Shown piece after piece: positions 1 through 8,208 of a stretch of 64,000 nt of DNA. Position 1 is the stretch's first letter. Every line of letters starts with the position of its first letter. The notes beneath the pieces were generated by a model. That model did no database searches. It saw only the letters and a program-made list of their open reading frames with translations, and was not told the origin of the DNA. A program made the translations under genes and the position numbers. Source of the DNA: Turicibacter sanguinis (GTDB lineage Bacteria > Bacillota_I > Bacilli_A > MOL361 > Turicibacteraceae); contig NZ_CP053187.1 in the NCBI RefSeq assembly GCF_013046825.1, forward strand, positions 1,539,501 through 1,603,500, read 5' to 3'.

Positions 1-259
1 AATTTTTTAGAGGTAATCTTCATTTTTTTAAGCTGATTAAAGTGCGGAAAGGGATAAGGTTCGTATAGTAGAAAAATAAGGGATCAGTTGTGTGATTTAG
101 TTAGCCAATTCAATAGTTTTTTTATTTTACGTAATTTAGTTTAATTCACCAAAATTCAATTTTTTTCGCATAAATCTGATGTTGATTTAAATACTAAAGA
201 TAGTAGCGTGACTCTAAAGAGGCTACCAATAAAAGTAAGATTGATTAGAGGTGTAAAAG
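1..259. other. Leader region upstream of ldh
   Basis: No gene is visible in these AT-rich bases. A hairpin lies at about 202-225 (GTAGC pairing with GCTAC, with an inner CTCT/AG stem), just upstream of the ldh ribosome binding site at about 246-252. I see no convincing -35/-10 pair. The window may also begin inside the 3' flank of another transcription unit. Confidence 0.4.
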
Positions 260-1204
260 TTGAAAAGTGGAGTAAGACGCGTTGTATTAGTCGGAACAGG
301 TTTTGTTGGAATGAGTTTTGCGTACTCAATTATTAATCAAGGTGGAATTGAGGAGCTAGTTTTAATTGATGTTAACCATGATAAAGCAGAAGGAGAAGCA
401 ATGGATTTAAGTCATGGTATTGCCTTTGCTCCTGATAAAACTGAAATTTGGGCAGGAACTTATGCTGATTGTGGTACTGCAGATATTGTTGTCGTAACAG
501 CTGGTGTTAATCAACAACCAGGAGAAACACGTTTAGCTTTAGTTGAACGTAATGCTAAAATTATGCGCGATGTGGTTAAAAATGTGATGAAATCAGGATT
601 TAATGGAATTTTATTAATTGCAAGTAATCCAGTAGATGTTTTAACATATGTTGCCTGGCAAGAATCGGGTCTTTCACGTCATCGTGTCATCGGGACAGGT
701 ACAACGCTTGATACAGCTCGTTTACGACATGAAATTGGTAAATATTTAAATGTGGATCCACGTAACGTGCATGGATACATTGTTGGGGAACATGGTGATA
801 CAGAAACACCTTTATGGTCTCACACAACAGTTGGGGTAAAACCTTTACTAGATATTATTCAAGACGATCCACAATATAAATTTGAAGATTTAGAGCAAAT
901 TTATGTGAATGTTCGTGATGCAGCATATCACATTATCGATCGTAAACGTGCAACTTATTACGGTATTGGGATGTGTACAACACGTATTGTCAAAGCTATT
1001 TTAAATGATGAAAATTGTGTTTTACCAGTTTCAGCTTATTTAAATGGACAATACGGAATTAAAGATATCTTCACAGGAGTTCCTGCCATTATTAATCGTA
1101 ATGGAGTACGTGAAGTATATAATTTAAATATTACAAAAGAAGAACGCGATCAACTTCATAAATCAGTGGATATTTTAAGAGAAACACTTCAAACGGTCTT
1201 ATAG
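260..1204 (+). CDS. ldh: L-lactate dehydrogenase
   Basis: NAD-dependent L-lactate dehydrogenase of 314 residues, the usual family length, reducing pyruvate to L-lactate in the cytosol to regenerate NAD+. The Rossmann glycine motif GTGFVG is at residues 12-17 and Asp37 is the adenosine-ribose ligand. The substrate-specificity glutamine is Gln85 within NQQPGETRL, the mobile-loop arginine is Arg91, and the catalytic Asp151/Arg154/His178 (GEHGD) are all present. This separates it from malate dehydrogenase, which has Arg at the Gln position. The start is TTG, preceded by an AGAGGTG-type binding site. A small helical-repeat gene follows 21 bp downstream, probably in the same transcript, which ends at the terminator at 1561-1594. 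A diverged paralogue lies at 40702. Confidence 0.97.
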   Translation: MKSGVRRVVLVGTGFVGMSFAYSIINQGGIEELVLIDVNHDKAEGEAMDLSHGIAFAPDKTEIWAGTYADCGTADIVVVTAGVNQQPGETRLALVERNAKIMRDVVKNVMKSGFNGILLIASNPVDVLTYVAWQESGLSRHRVIGTGTTLDTARLRHEIGKYLNVDPRNVHGYIVGEHGDTETPLWSHTTVGVKPLLDIIQDDPQYKFEDLEQIYVNVRDAAYHIIDRKRATYYGIGMCTTRIVKAILNDENCVLPVSAYLNGQYGIKDIFTGVPAIINRNGVREVYNLNITKEERDQLHKSVDILRETLQTVL

Positions 1205-1225
1205 TCAATTTAAGGAGGTATACTT

Positions 1226-1558
1226 ATGTCAACTCATGATAAATATGAAAAGGTTGTAACAGATACAGAACATTTAGCTAAAAAAGTGGCAAATAAAGCT
1301 GAAGATTTAGCTGAAGATTTAAAATATGGAGCTAAAAAAGCAGCTCGTGGTGCTGAAGAGTTAGCGGAAGATATGGCTCACGGTATTTCAAAAGGTGCTA
1401 AAAAAGCAGCTCGTGGTGCTGAAGAGTTAGCAGAGGATATGGTACAAGGTGTTCAACATGCTTCTAAAAAAGTAGCTAATAAAACAGAAGATTTAATGGA
1501 GAAAGCAAAAGATTTTGTCGATAATATTAATCATCCAAATAATCATTTAGAACAATAA
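1226..1558 (+). CDS. Amphipathic helical repeat protein (LEA/YtxH-like)
   Basis: A 110-residue protein with no membrane segment or catalytic motif, made almost entirely of charged, alanine-rich amphipathic helix. Short units of the type AKKAARGAEELAEDM and KKVANKAEDL recur. A 66-bp tandem duplication (units beginning near 1331 and 1397) gives two almost identical 22-residue blocks. The pattern resembles LEA-like and YtxH/CsbD-type stress proteins that lie along membranes or protect proteins, but no family assignment is certain. It has a strong TAAGGAGG binding site at 1211-1218, starts 21 bp after ldh, and shares the terminator at 1561-1594, so it is probably cotranscribed with ldh. Confidence 0.85.
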   Translation: MSTHDKYEKVVTDTEHLAKKVANKAEDLAEDLKYGAKKAARGAEELAEDMAHGISKGAKKAARGAEELAEDMVQGVQHASKKVANKTEDLMEKAKDFVDNINHPNNHLEQ

Positions 1559-1560
1559 TA

Positions 1561-1594
1561 AAAAATCCCACGATATGTAATCGTGGGATTTTTT
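1561..1594. terminator. Intrinsic terminator after ldh operon
   Basis: AAAAATCCCACGA pairs with TCGTGGGATTTTT around a 7-nt loop, followed by a T run. The A run on the other side means it can also terminate the small minus-strand gene ending at 1601. Confidence 0.9.
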
Positions 1595-1600
1595 ATGAAA

Positions 1601-1717
1601 TTATTTTGTTGCAACTGACATTGCGATGATGTTAATCACATGTGGTGTAACATAGAATAAAGCTGTTCCAATTACTAAACCTTTTGCTGCATCTTTTAAC
1701 ATTTGAATTTGTTTCAT
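1601..1717 (-). CDS. 38-residue hydrophobic peptide
   Basis: A short reading frame with a very good AAAGGAGG binding site seven bases before its ATG. The peptide begins MKQIQMLKDAAKGLVIG, has one hydrophobic segment from about residue 13 to 33 (LVIGTALFYV through VINIIAM), and ends SVATK. It is basic at both ends with a single potential transmembrane helix. I do not recognise a family. The size and layout fit a type I toxin-like peptide, a small membrane-protein modulator or a leaderless bacteriocin-like peptide, and the sequence alone does not decide. The binding site is partly inside a hairpin (CCTTTGG at 1729-1735 pairs with CCAAAGG at 1749-1755), which suggests translational control. It converges on the ldh unit and shares the terminator at 1561-1594. 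Confidence 0.7.
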   Translation of the reverse strand: MKQIQMLKDAAKGLVIGTALFYVTPHVINIIAMSVATK

Positions 1718-2160
1718 TACAAATTCCTCCTTTGGTGTTTTATTAACCCCAAAGGTTTTACAGGCCTTCTTCCTATAAAACGCATGTGCGTTTAAACAAG
1801 AAAAATAAACAGAGCCTAGTGGCCACGTTTCCTTAGGAATCTAAGGAATTAGCCTTCATATTGGTTTCTGTGAGGAGATGACTCTCATCATTTATGTTGT
1901 CAATCTGAGCTCTATTTATGAAAAAGCGCTCGTAATTATCTTTTGTGGTAATTACTTCCTTTTTGTGAATGCTTCGGTTATCATCATTACCGACGATGAT
2001 ATATGCAAAAACACATCAAGAACAGTACGTGGAAATTGTTCTTCCTTCAACCTTCGAAACATTCCTTGTCTTAACGCAAGGGGTTGGTTTTATAGAATAA
2101 CACGTATAGAGATAAAATGCAACAAAAAAATCAAATTAATTTAAAAAAACTGACGATTGA
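1718..2160 (-). ncRNA. Hairpin-rich leader of the small peptide gene
   Basis: Read on the minus strand, this roughly 400-nt stretch contains a run of separate perfect hairpins: CCTTG/CAAGG, AAGAACA/TGTTCTT, ATCATC/GATGAT, GTAATTA/TAATTAC, GATGA/TCATC, TTCCTTAG/CTAAGGAA, AAACGCA/TGCGTTT, and finally CCTTTGG/CCAAAGG over the ribosome binding site. I could not match it to a riboswitch class I know (B12, M-box, T-box, c-di-GMP, c-di-AMP and yybP-ykoY were considered). An 88-codon frame on the plus strand (1878-2144) lacks a binding site and looks spurious. Palindromes read on both strands, so transcription in the other direction is also possible. Confidence 0.45.
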
Positions 2161-2310
2161 TAGGAGAAAATAAAAAAAACAGTCTAACATCGCGAATAAC
2201 TGTATATGATAGAAGAGTAGAAGTTCTTCTTCTCCTAAGTTTCTCTACCGCTATTTATGCGCTTAATTTTTTCATTTTTAGTTTACTTTTTTTGTCTTTC
2301 TTCTTTGTAT

Positions 2311-2343
2311 AAGAACTGTATCACAGGATACAGTTCTTTTTTT
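2311..2343 (+). terminator. Strong terminator, T run on plus strand
   Basis: AAGAACTGTATC and GATACAGTTCTT form a 12-bp stem with a 4-nt loop, followed by eight T. The T run is on the plus strand, so it ends transcription arriving from the left, although no plus-strand gene is recognised between 1600 and 2310. It abuts the stop codon of the minus-strand TetR gene. Confidence 0.8.
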
Positions 2344-2923
2344 ATTTTTGAATAAGGATTTTGGCACCATGATTGATAATATTATCAATTAATAGTGCCA
2401 TTTCTTTTGGTGTTAGGGTCATACCATCAGAAATCCATTGTTCTGTAACACCAATAACGCCATTTGAAACAAAGGATAGGAATAAAGTATACTCAATAGA
2501 ATCACTTTCTTGATAAAGATTTTTCAGTGTATCAAGCCCTATCGTTTTAATTAAGAGTTGGATTTTATTAAAAAAATGTCCTTGTGAATGACTCTGCAAA
2601 AAGGTTTTTAAAATATGTTTATTATCATAAATATATTCAAAGAGTTGTTCTAGTAATAAATAAGTCGATTGATTAGAATTCCTAAAATTAAAATCTTGGA
2701 TCATCATTGAAACATTTTCGATGACTTCATCTTCAAGCTGATTTAATAAATCATAGATATCGAGATAGTGAAGATAAAAAGTTCCACGATTTAAATCAGC
2801 ATGTTCAGTAAGGTCTTTTACCGTAATATCTTTGATTTGTTTTTCAGACATTAATTCAATAAAACTTTCTTTTAATAGTTTTTTTGTTCTCCTAACACGG
2901 CGGTCTTCTAGTTTAGGTTTCAT
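2342..2923 (-). CDS. TetR/AcrR family regulator
   Basis: A 193-residue TetR-type repressor. The N-terminal helix-turn-helix spans about residues 10-60 (ITVKDLTEHADLNRGTFYLHY), and the remainder is an all-helical ligand/dimer domain of typical size. It is transcribed divergently from the ABC exporter at 3148, with 224 bp between the start codons. That is the classic arrangement for a TetR repressor controlling its neighbour exporter and itself. Candidate operator elements in the gap are listed separately. The inducer cannot be told from sequence. Confidence 0.92.
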   Translation of the reverse strand: MKPKLEDRRVRRTKKLLKESFIELMSEKQIKDITVKDLTEHADLNRGTFYLHYLDIYDLLNQLEDEVIENVSMMIQDFNFRNSNQSTYLLLEQLFEYIYDNKHILKTFLQSHSQGHFFNKIQLLIKTIGLDTLKNLYQESDSIEYTLFLSFVSNGVIGVTEQWISDGMTLTPKEMALLIDNIINHGAKILIQK

Positions 2924-2951
2924 TTTATATAATCCCTTCTTTTTTTATTTA

Positions 2952-3049
2952 TTGAACATATAGTTAAAGAATGTTGATTATTTAACACGGTGTAAAAGAT
3001 TGATTATTGTACATTTTATTAAAATGAATAATAATAGACATATGTTCAA
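2952..3049. promoter_or_regulatory. Candidate TetR operators between divergent genes
   Basis: A 10-bp sequence TTGAACATAT at 2952-2961 reappears exactly inverted as ATATGTTCAA at 3040-3049. Between and beside them the word TTGATTATT occurs twice (about 2974 and 3000) and inverted as CAATAATC (about 3054). Symmetric elements between a tetR-type gene and its divergent target fit paired operators. The assignment is inference from position and symmetry. Confidence 0.45.
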
Positions 3050-3147
3050 AAGTCAATAATCTGTTTATTTAGCATTAATGCTCAAATCTGTGAGTAAGCT
3101 ATCTCAGGATGCTAAAAATATAAGGAAACAAAATAGGGAGTGATAAG

Positions 3148-3852
3148 ATGGCAGGTTACATTGAGTTTAAAGATGTAAAAAAAGTTTACAAAATGGGAGA
3201 AGTTGAAATTGAAGCTTTAAGCGGTGTTGATTTTTCCATTAATAAAGGTGAATTTGTCATTGTTGCTGGGGCAAGTGGAGCGGGAAAAAGTACTGTTTTA
3301 AATATATTAGGTGGAATGGACCATGCCAGCAGTGGAAAGATTTTAGTTGATGGAAACGAAATTAATAATTATTCAAATAAGGAATTAATTACATATCGTC
3401 GTCATGACATCGGATTTGTCTTTCAGTTTTATAATTTAGTTCAAAATTTAACAGCTGTTGAGAATGTTGAACTAGCAACTCAGATTTGTGAAAATCCGTT
3501 AAATGTTCAAGAGGTTTTAGAGGCAGTGGGACTTGGACATCGTAAAAATAACTTTCCTGCTCAAATGTCGGGTGGAGAACAACAACGTGTTGCTATTGCA
3601 CGAGCATTGGCCAAAAATCCAAAATTATTATTATGCGATGAACCAACCGGTGCATTAGATTACAATACCGGAAAAGCAATCTTAAAATTATTACAAGATA
3701 CATGTCGTAAAATGGGGATGACGGTCGTTATGATTACCCACAACTTAGCTATTGCACCGATGGGGGATAAAATTATCCATGTTCGTAATGGAAAAGTAGC
3801 TAAGATCGAAATCAACGAAAACCCAATGCCAGTAGAAGGGATTGAGTGGTAA
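3148..3852 (+). CDS. ABC exporter ATPase, MacB/LolD type
   Basis: A 234-residue nucleotide-binding subunit. Walker [10 protein letters not shown] is at residues 41-49, the Q-loop follows in FVFQFYNL, the signature is [15 protein letters not shown] near residue 145, and Walker B with the D-loop reads [12 protein letters not shown]. The FQFYNL and EPTGALD motifs are typical of the MacB/LolD/FtsE-like group that partners FtsX-type permeases. The next gene overlaps its end and encodes such a permease, so the two form one transporter. The divergent TetR gene probably represses the pair. Confidence 0.95.
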   Translation: MAGYIEFKDVKKVYKMGEVEIEALSGVDFSINKGEFVIVAGASGAGKSTVLNILGGMDHASSGKILVDGNEINNYSNKELITYRRHDIGFVFQFYNLVQNLTAVENVELATQICENPLNVQEVLEAVGLGHRKNNFPAQMSGGEQQRVAIARALAKNPKLLLCDEPTGALDYNTGKAILKLLQDTCRKMGMTVVMITHNLAIAPMGDKIIHVRNGKVAKIEINENPMPVEGIEW

Positions 3853-6800
3853 GAATGAGTAAGAGTTTAACAAAAGATACCTTCCGTGATATCAAAAAAT
3901 CATTAGGAAGATTTATGTCGATTCTAATGATCTCTGCTCTTGGCGTTGCCTTCTTTGTCGGAATCAAATCTGCTCCGCTTGCTATGCAAAAGACAGTAGA
4001 TCAATACTATGATGATTATAATTTCATGGATTTGAGATTAATCTCTACCCTTGGTTTCACCGATCAGGATGTTGAAGCTGTTAAAGGTTTAAATGATGTG
4101 TCAGGGGTTTTTCCAACCTTTACACAAGATGTTTTAACAAAATATCAAGATAATGAATTAGTTATCAGATTGCATGCCTTACCAATTGATAACTTAAATT
4201 CAAATAATCCAGATTATATTAACCAAGTTAAACTAGTTGAAGGGCGATTACCTGAAAAATCTGGAGAAGCTGTTGTTGAAAAAAGTAAATATCTTGGCTC
4301 AATTGAACTAGGTTCAAAAATACAATTACAATCAGGGACAGATGACCCGTTAAGTGATACATTAAAAACAACTGAATATACGATCGTTGGAATTGTTGAA
4401 ACGCCATATTATTTGTCAGCAGATAAAGGAACATCAAATATCGGGAGCGGAAATATCTCAAGCTTTATGATGATTCCACAAAGTGATTTTAAATCAGATA
4501 TCTATACTGAAATGTATGTGAGTTTATCGAACACAAAAGCTCTTGATACATTCTCAGATCAGTATAAAGACACAGTGTCTCACGTAGTAGATGAAATTGA
4601 AGTGCTAAGCGAAACTCAAACAAAGCATCGATATGATGAAGTGATGGAAGAAGCACAGTCAGAACTTGATAAAAATCGAATAGAATACGAGGGGCAAAAA
4701 GCAGAGGCACTAGCAGAACTTGAGGATGCCGCAAGTCAAATCGAAACAGCGAAACAAGATTTAGTAAACGGAAAAGCTCAACTTGCTTCTAATAAAGCAG
4801 AGTTTGAAAGTACGATTCAATCAGCTGAGGAACAAATTGCACAGGGGGAAGCACAGTTAACACAAGCAGAGGATGAGTTAAATCGTGCGTATAATGATTT
4901 TTTAGCTCAAAAAGAAAGTGCACAGTCTCAAATAGCAGCTGCTGAGGCACAGCTTAAATCTGGGGAAGAACAAGTTGCACAACTTGATGCCTATAAAAAT
5001 CAACTACAAGCCTCACTACAAAATCCAGATTTAACAGATGAACAAAGAGTGGCTATTGAAGCGCAACTTGCTCCTATCTTACAAAGTTATGAATCAGCGC
5101 TACAGACATTAAATGCCGGAAGAGCTGAACTTGAGAAAAATAAACAAGCCTTAATTGATGGAGAAAATCAAATTTTAGCTGGAAAACGTACGATTCAAGC
5201 TTCAAAACAAGAATTAGCAGAGCAAAAAGCTAAATTAGAAACGGAAAAATCAAATGCTTATGCACAGTTTAAGACAGCAGAAGATGAAATTGAAAAAGGT
5301 GAAGCAGAATTAATTAAAGCTGAAGCGGACTATGAAAATGGAAAAGCCGAAGCAGAAGAACAATTTAAAGAGGCCGAAGAAAAGCTACAAGAAGCACAGG
5401 ATCAAATTAATGATATGACTTATCCAGAATGGTATGTGCTAGATCGAGATTCTCATTATTCATATGTAGATTATAAAAATGCGGCTTCGAGTATTGAAGC
5501 CATCTCACAAATCTTCCCGATTTTCTTCTTCTTAGTTGCTGCCTTAGTTTGTTTAACAACAATGACACGCATGGTAGATGAACAACGATTAAATATCGGA
5601 ACGTTAAAAGCATTAGGATATAGTAAAGTCAAAATTGCATCGAAGTTTTTAGTTTATGCTGCACTAGCAAGTATGACAGGGGCAATTTTAGGAACCATAA
5701 TCGGATTTAATGTTTTCCCGAATGTTGTGATTGATGCTTATGGTATGATGTATACTTTACCAGATACTATTTTAGTATTTAGTTGGCCATTGGTAATCAT
5801 TGCAACACTTATTGCAGTAGGGGTCACAACCTTATCAGCATTCTTTGCAGTCAATGCGGAATTAAAAGAAACACCATCTATTTTAATGCGACCTAAAGCA
5901 CCGAAAGAAGGGAAAAGAATTTTACTAGAACGTCTTCCATTCATTTGGAATCGCCTAAACTTCATTGCGAAAGTAACGGTACGAAACTTATTCCGTTACA
6001 AAAAACGTTTCTTCATGACAGTCTTTGGAATTGCGGGATGTACGGCGTTACTTGTAACAGGATTTGGAGTTAAAGATTCAATTCGTACAATTGTGGATAC
6101 GCAATTTGGAGAAATATTTAAATATAATATGACGATGAAGTTAAATAAAGATATTTCACTTTCAGATGAAAAAGCACTAGTTACTGAGCTACAAAATGAT
6201 CCGAGAATTCAGGGCGTTTTATCAATTCATAGTGAGAATGGTAAACTATCTGATGATGACGTGACAAAAGATGTTAATGTCTTCGTTCCCCATTCAGTTG
6301 CTGATTTAGATCCATTTGTTTCACTCAGAAATCGTGTGACACAAGAAAAGGTTGAACTTCCAGAATATGGAGTCGTGTTGAGTGAGAAAGTAGGTAAACA
6401 ATTGGGGGTTAAAGTTGGAGATAATGTGACGATTGAAAATGCCGATGGTAAAAAAGCAGAGGCTAAAGTAGAGGGAATTGTTGAAAATTATTTATTCCAT
6501 TATGTTTATTTATCACCAACTTATTATGAAGAATTATTTAATGAGACGCCAACATTTGAAAGTATTTTAGGTGTTGCTAATGATGATACGTTAGAACTTG
6601 AAGAGGCGGTTTCATCAGATTATATGAATCAAGCGGGTGTAAGTGGGATAAGTTGGAACTCATCGATTGGAAGTAATTTTGATAACATGATTCAGAATTT
6701 GAACTATGTCGTTTTATTAATGATTATTTCTGCCGGAGCTTTAGCATTCGTCGTCTTGTATAATTTAACGAATGTTAACATCTCAGAACGTATGCGTGAG

Positions 6801-7100
6801 ATTGCAACGATTAAAGTATTAGGATTCTATGATAAAGAAGTCTCAGCTTATATTTATCGAGAAAATATCATTTTAACCTTGATTGGAACGGTTGTTGGAC
6901 TTGGACTTGGAATTTTACTACATCGTTATATCATGCTCACAGTCGAACTTGATAATATGATGTTTGGACGACAAATTGCTCCACTAAGTTTTATTTACTC
7001 AGCAGGCTTAACTATTTTATTCGCCTTCGTAGTAAACTTTGCAATGTATTATAAATTGAAAAAAATCGAAATGGTAGAATCACTTAAATCAGTCGATTAA
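3846..7100 (+). CDS. FtsX/MacB-type ABC permease with long coiled coil
   Basis: A 1084-residue permease with two FtsX modules. It has a membrane helix near residues 20-40 and an extracytoplasmic region whose stretch at about 260-520 is a long Glu/Ala/Gln/Lys coiled coil (repeated units like AEEQIAQGEAQL). A three-helix FtsX block follows at about 550-670. A second first-helix lies near 710-735, then a MacB-like periplasmic-core region, then a final FtsX block at about 950-1075. GTG at 3846 overlaps the ATPase gene by 7 bp and has an AAGGG site at good spacing; ATG at 3855 is the alternative. Such mechanotransmitter-type permeases drive substrates or envelope processes outside the membrane rather than acting as simple pores. 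The substrate is unknown; drug or peptide resistance is plausible given the TetR gene. Confidence 0.92.
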   Translation: MVRMSKSLTKDTFRDIKKSLGRFMSILMISALGVAFFVGIKSAPLAMQKTVDQYYDDYNFMDLRLISTLGFTDQDVEAVKGLNDVSGVFPTFTQDVLTKYQDNELVIRLHALPIDNLNSNNPDYINQVKLVEGRLPEKSGEAVVEKSKYLGSIELGSKIQLQSGTDDPLSDTLKTTEYTIVGIVETPYYLSADKGTSNIGSGNISSFMMIPQSDFKSDIYTEMYVSLSNTKALDTFSDQYKDTVSHVVDEIEVLSETQTKHRYDEVMEEAQSELDKNRIEYEGQKAEALAELEDAASQIETAKQDLVNGKAQLASNKAEFESTIQSAEEQIAQGEAQLTQAEDELNRAYNDFLAQKESAQSQIAAAEAQLKSGEEQVAQLDAYKNQLQASLQNPDLTDEQRVAIEAQLAPILQSYESALQTLNAGRAELEKNKQALIDGENQILAGKRTIQASKQELAEQKAKLETEKSNAYAQFKTAEDEIEKGEAELIKAEADYENGKAEAEEQFKEAEEKLQEAQDQINDMTYPEWYVLDRDSHYSYVDYKNAASSIEAISQIFPIFFFLVAALVCLTTMTRMVDEQRLNIGTLKALGYSKVKIASKFLVYAALASMTGAILGTIIGFNVFPNVVIDAYGMMYTLPDTILVFSWPLVIIATLIAVGVTTLSAFFAVNAELKETPSILMRPKAPKEGKRILLERLPFIWNRLNFIAKVTVRNLFRYKKRFFMTVFGIAGCTALLVTGFGVKDSIRTIVDTQFGEIFKYNMTMKLNKDISLSDEKALVTELQNDPRIQGVLSIHSENGKLSDDDVTKDVNVFVPHSVADLDPFVSLRNRVTQEKVELPEYGVVLSEKVGKQLGVKVGDNVTIENADGKKAEAKVEGIVENYLFHYVYLSPTYYEELFNETPTFESILGVANDDTLELEEAVSSDYMNQAGVSGISWNSSIGSNFDNMIQNLNYVVLLMIISAGALAFVVLYNLTNVNISERMREIATIKVLGFYDKEVSAYIYRENIILTLIGTVVGLGLGILLHRYIMLTVELDNMMFGRQIAPLSFIYSAGLTILFAFVVNFAMYYKLKKIEMVESLKSVD

Positions 7101-7103
7101 GCC

Positions 7104-7139
7104 AAAAAGGTTCGCTCTCAATAAGAGCGAACCTTTTTT
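7104..7139 (+). terminator. Terminator of the ABC exporter operon
   Basis: AAAAAGGTTCGCTCT and AGAGCGAACCTTTTT form a 15-bp perfect stem with a 5-nt loop and a T run, directly after the permease stop codon. Confidence 0.92.
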
Positions 7140-7214
7140 ATAAATTAAGGTGAGATTAAAACTATATCAGGATATAATAATACTTATTAAGAATGAGACA
7201 AAAAGGAGCCCTAT

Positions 7215-7529
7215 ATGAATAAAGATTTGTTGCTTCAACAACTTTCAACACATCAAATGATGTTGCTCTATTTTAAAGGAAGCCAATGTAGTGCTTGTCT
7301 TGCGTTATTACCGAAAGTAGAAAAATTAATAGAGCAGTATCCTGAAATTGAAATGCGGATAATAGATGTGAATAAGGATGCTGAAATTTCATCACACTTT
7401 GGCGTCTATTCCGTTCCCGCTACGATTCTATTCATAGAGGGGAAAGAATATATCAAAGAAGCGGGAATTTTTAGTATACATACCTTAAATGAGAAAATAA
7501 ATAGATTATACGAAATGATTTATAAGTAG
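7215..7529 (+). CDS. Thioredoxin-like protein
   Basis: A 104-residue thioredoxin-fold protein without a signal peptide, so it is cytosolic. The redox pair is Cys25 and Cys28 in SQCSACLAL, the conserved cis-proline follows in YSVPATILF, and the beta/alpha order fits the family. The active site CSAC differs from canonical CGPC, so it is a thioredoxin-like reductase or bacilliredoxin-like protein rather than the main thioredoxin. An AAAAGGAG site lies before the ATG. The pentapeptide-repeat gene starts 14 bp downstream, probably in the same transcript. Confidence 0.9.
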   Translation: MNKDLLLQQLSTHQMMLLYFKGSQCSACLALLPKVEKLIEQYPEIEMRIIDVNKDAEISSHFGVYSVPATILFIEGKEYIKEAGIFSIHTLNEKINRLYEMIYK

Positions 7530-7543
7530 AGGAGAAGTAGACA

Positions 7544-8185
7544 ATGGAGAAAATTGAGAAACCGAAAAGAACAGGGAAATTAAATCATAACCTTACCTTC
7601 ACAGAGTGCTTGGCAGAAGACTACTACATTCATGGGATGCAATTTGAAAACGAAGAAATTTCATATTTATCCATTGAGCGTCTAAGTTTAAATCAATGTC
7701 ATTTTAAAAATGTTGTGTTTTTAGAATGTGAATTTGATCATATTGATTTAACGGATACGATTTTTGAAAACTGTGATTTGTCTAATATTAAAATGCCTGA
7801 TGGAATTATACATCGTTGTATTTTTCAAAACTGTCGTCTGACAGGAAGTGATTTCTCAAACTGTGGCATCCAACAAACACTATTTAAAGAAAATAGTGGA
7901 CGATATATCAACTTTTCCTTTTCAACGTTTAAAAAAGTAAATTTACTAAGTAATCAGTTTTCACATGGAAGTTTTAATGAATGTCAGTTTAATAAAGTTG
8001 CATTTGAAGAAAATCAATTAGAGATAGCAGAATTTATTCACACCTCATTGAATGGTCTCGATTTTTCAAACTGTAAGATAGACGGAATTGTAATTCCAAT
8101 GGAAAATTTAAAAGGATTAAGTGTCTCACCAGAACAGGCTCTTCAATTAGCGACACTACTTGGACTAAAAATAAAACACCTTTAG
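7544..8185 (+). CDS. Pentapeptide-repeat protein
   Basis: A 213-residue protein dominated by pentapeptide repeats (A/C/S-x-L/F-x-x), seen as runs such as CHFKNVVFLECEFDHIDL and FSNCGIQQTLF between about residues 50 and 185. These build a right-handed four-sided beta helix. Some family members (Qnr, MfpA) mimic DNA and protect gyrase, but most have unknown roles, and nothing here picks out the Qnr type. It follows the thioredoxin-like gene by 14 bp with its own GAGGAG site. Its stop codon lies inside the bidirectional terminator shared with the convergent acetyltransferase. Confidence 0.9.
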   Translation: MEKIEKPKRTGKLNHNLTFTECLAEDYYIHGMQFENEEISYLSIERLSLNQCHFKNVVFLECEFDHIDLTDTIFENCDLSNIKMPDGIIHRCIFQNCRLTGSDFSNCGIQQTLFKENSGRYINFSFSTFKKVNLLSNQFSHGSFNECQFNKVAFEENQLEIAEFIHTSLNGLDFSNCKIDGIVIPMENLKGLSVSPEQALQLATLLGLKIKHL

Positions 8186-8206
8186 GGAGTTTCCTAAAGG
8201 TGTTTT
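8173..8206. terminator. Bidirectional terminator
   Basis: AAAACACCTTTAGG pairs with CCTAAAGGTGTTTT around a short loop. It contains the pentapeptide-gene stop codon and sits three bases from the end of the convergent acetyltransferase gene, so it serves both. Confidence 0.9.
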
Positions 8207-8208
8207 CA

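Noticed and set aside
1741-1960. Known riboswitch class (M-box, T-box, c-di-AMP, yybP-ykoY) in the peptide leader
   Set aside because: Conserved core words of these classes are not found, so only a generic structured leader is reported.
1878-2144. An 88-codon plus-strand frame opposite the small-peptide leader
   Set aside because: No ribosome site, odd composition, and it runs through a series of palindromes; better explained as structured RNA.
4228-5965. Several long minus-strand frames inside the FtsX permease gene
   Set aside because: Reverse-strand shadows of an AT-rich coding sequence with no ribosome sites.
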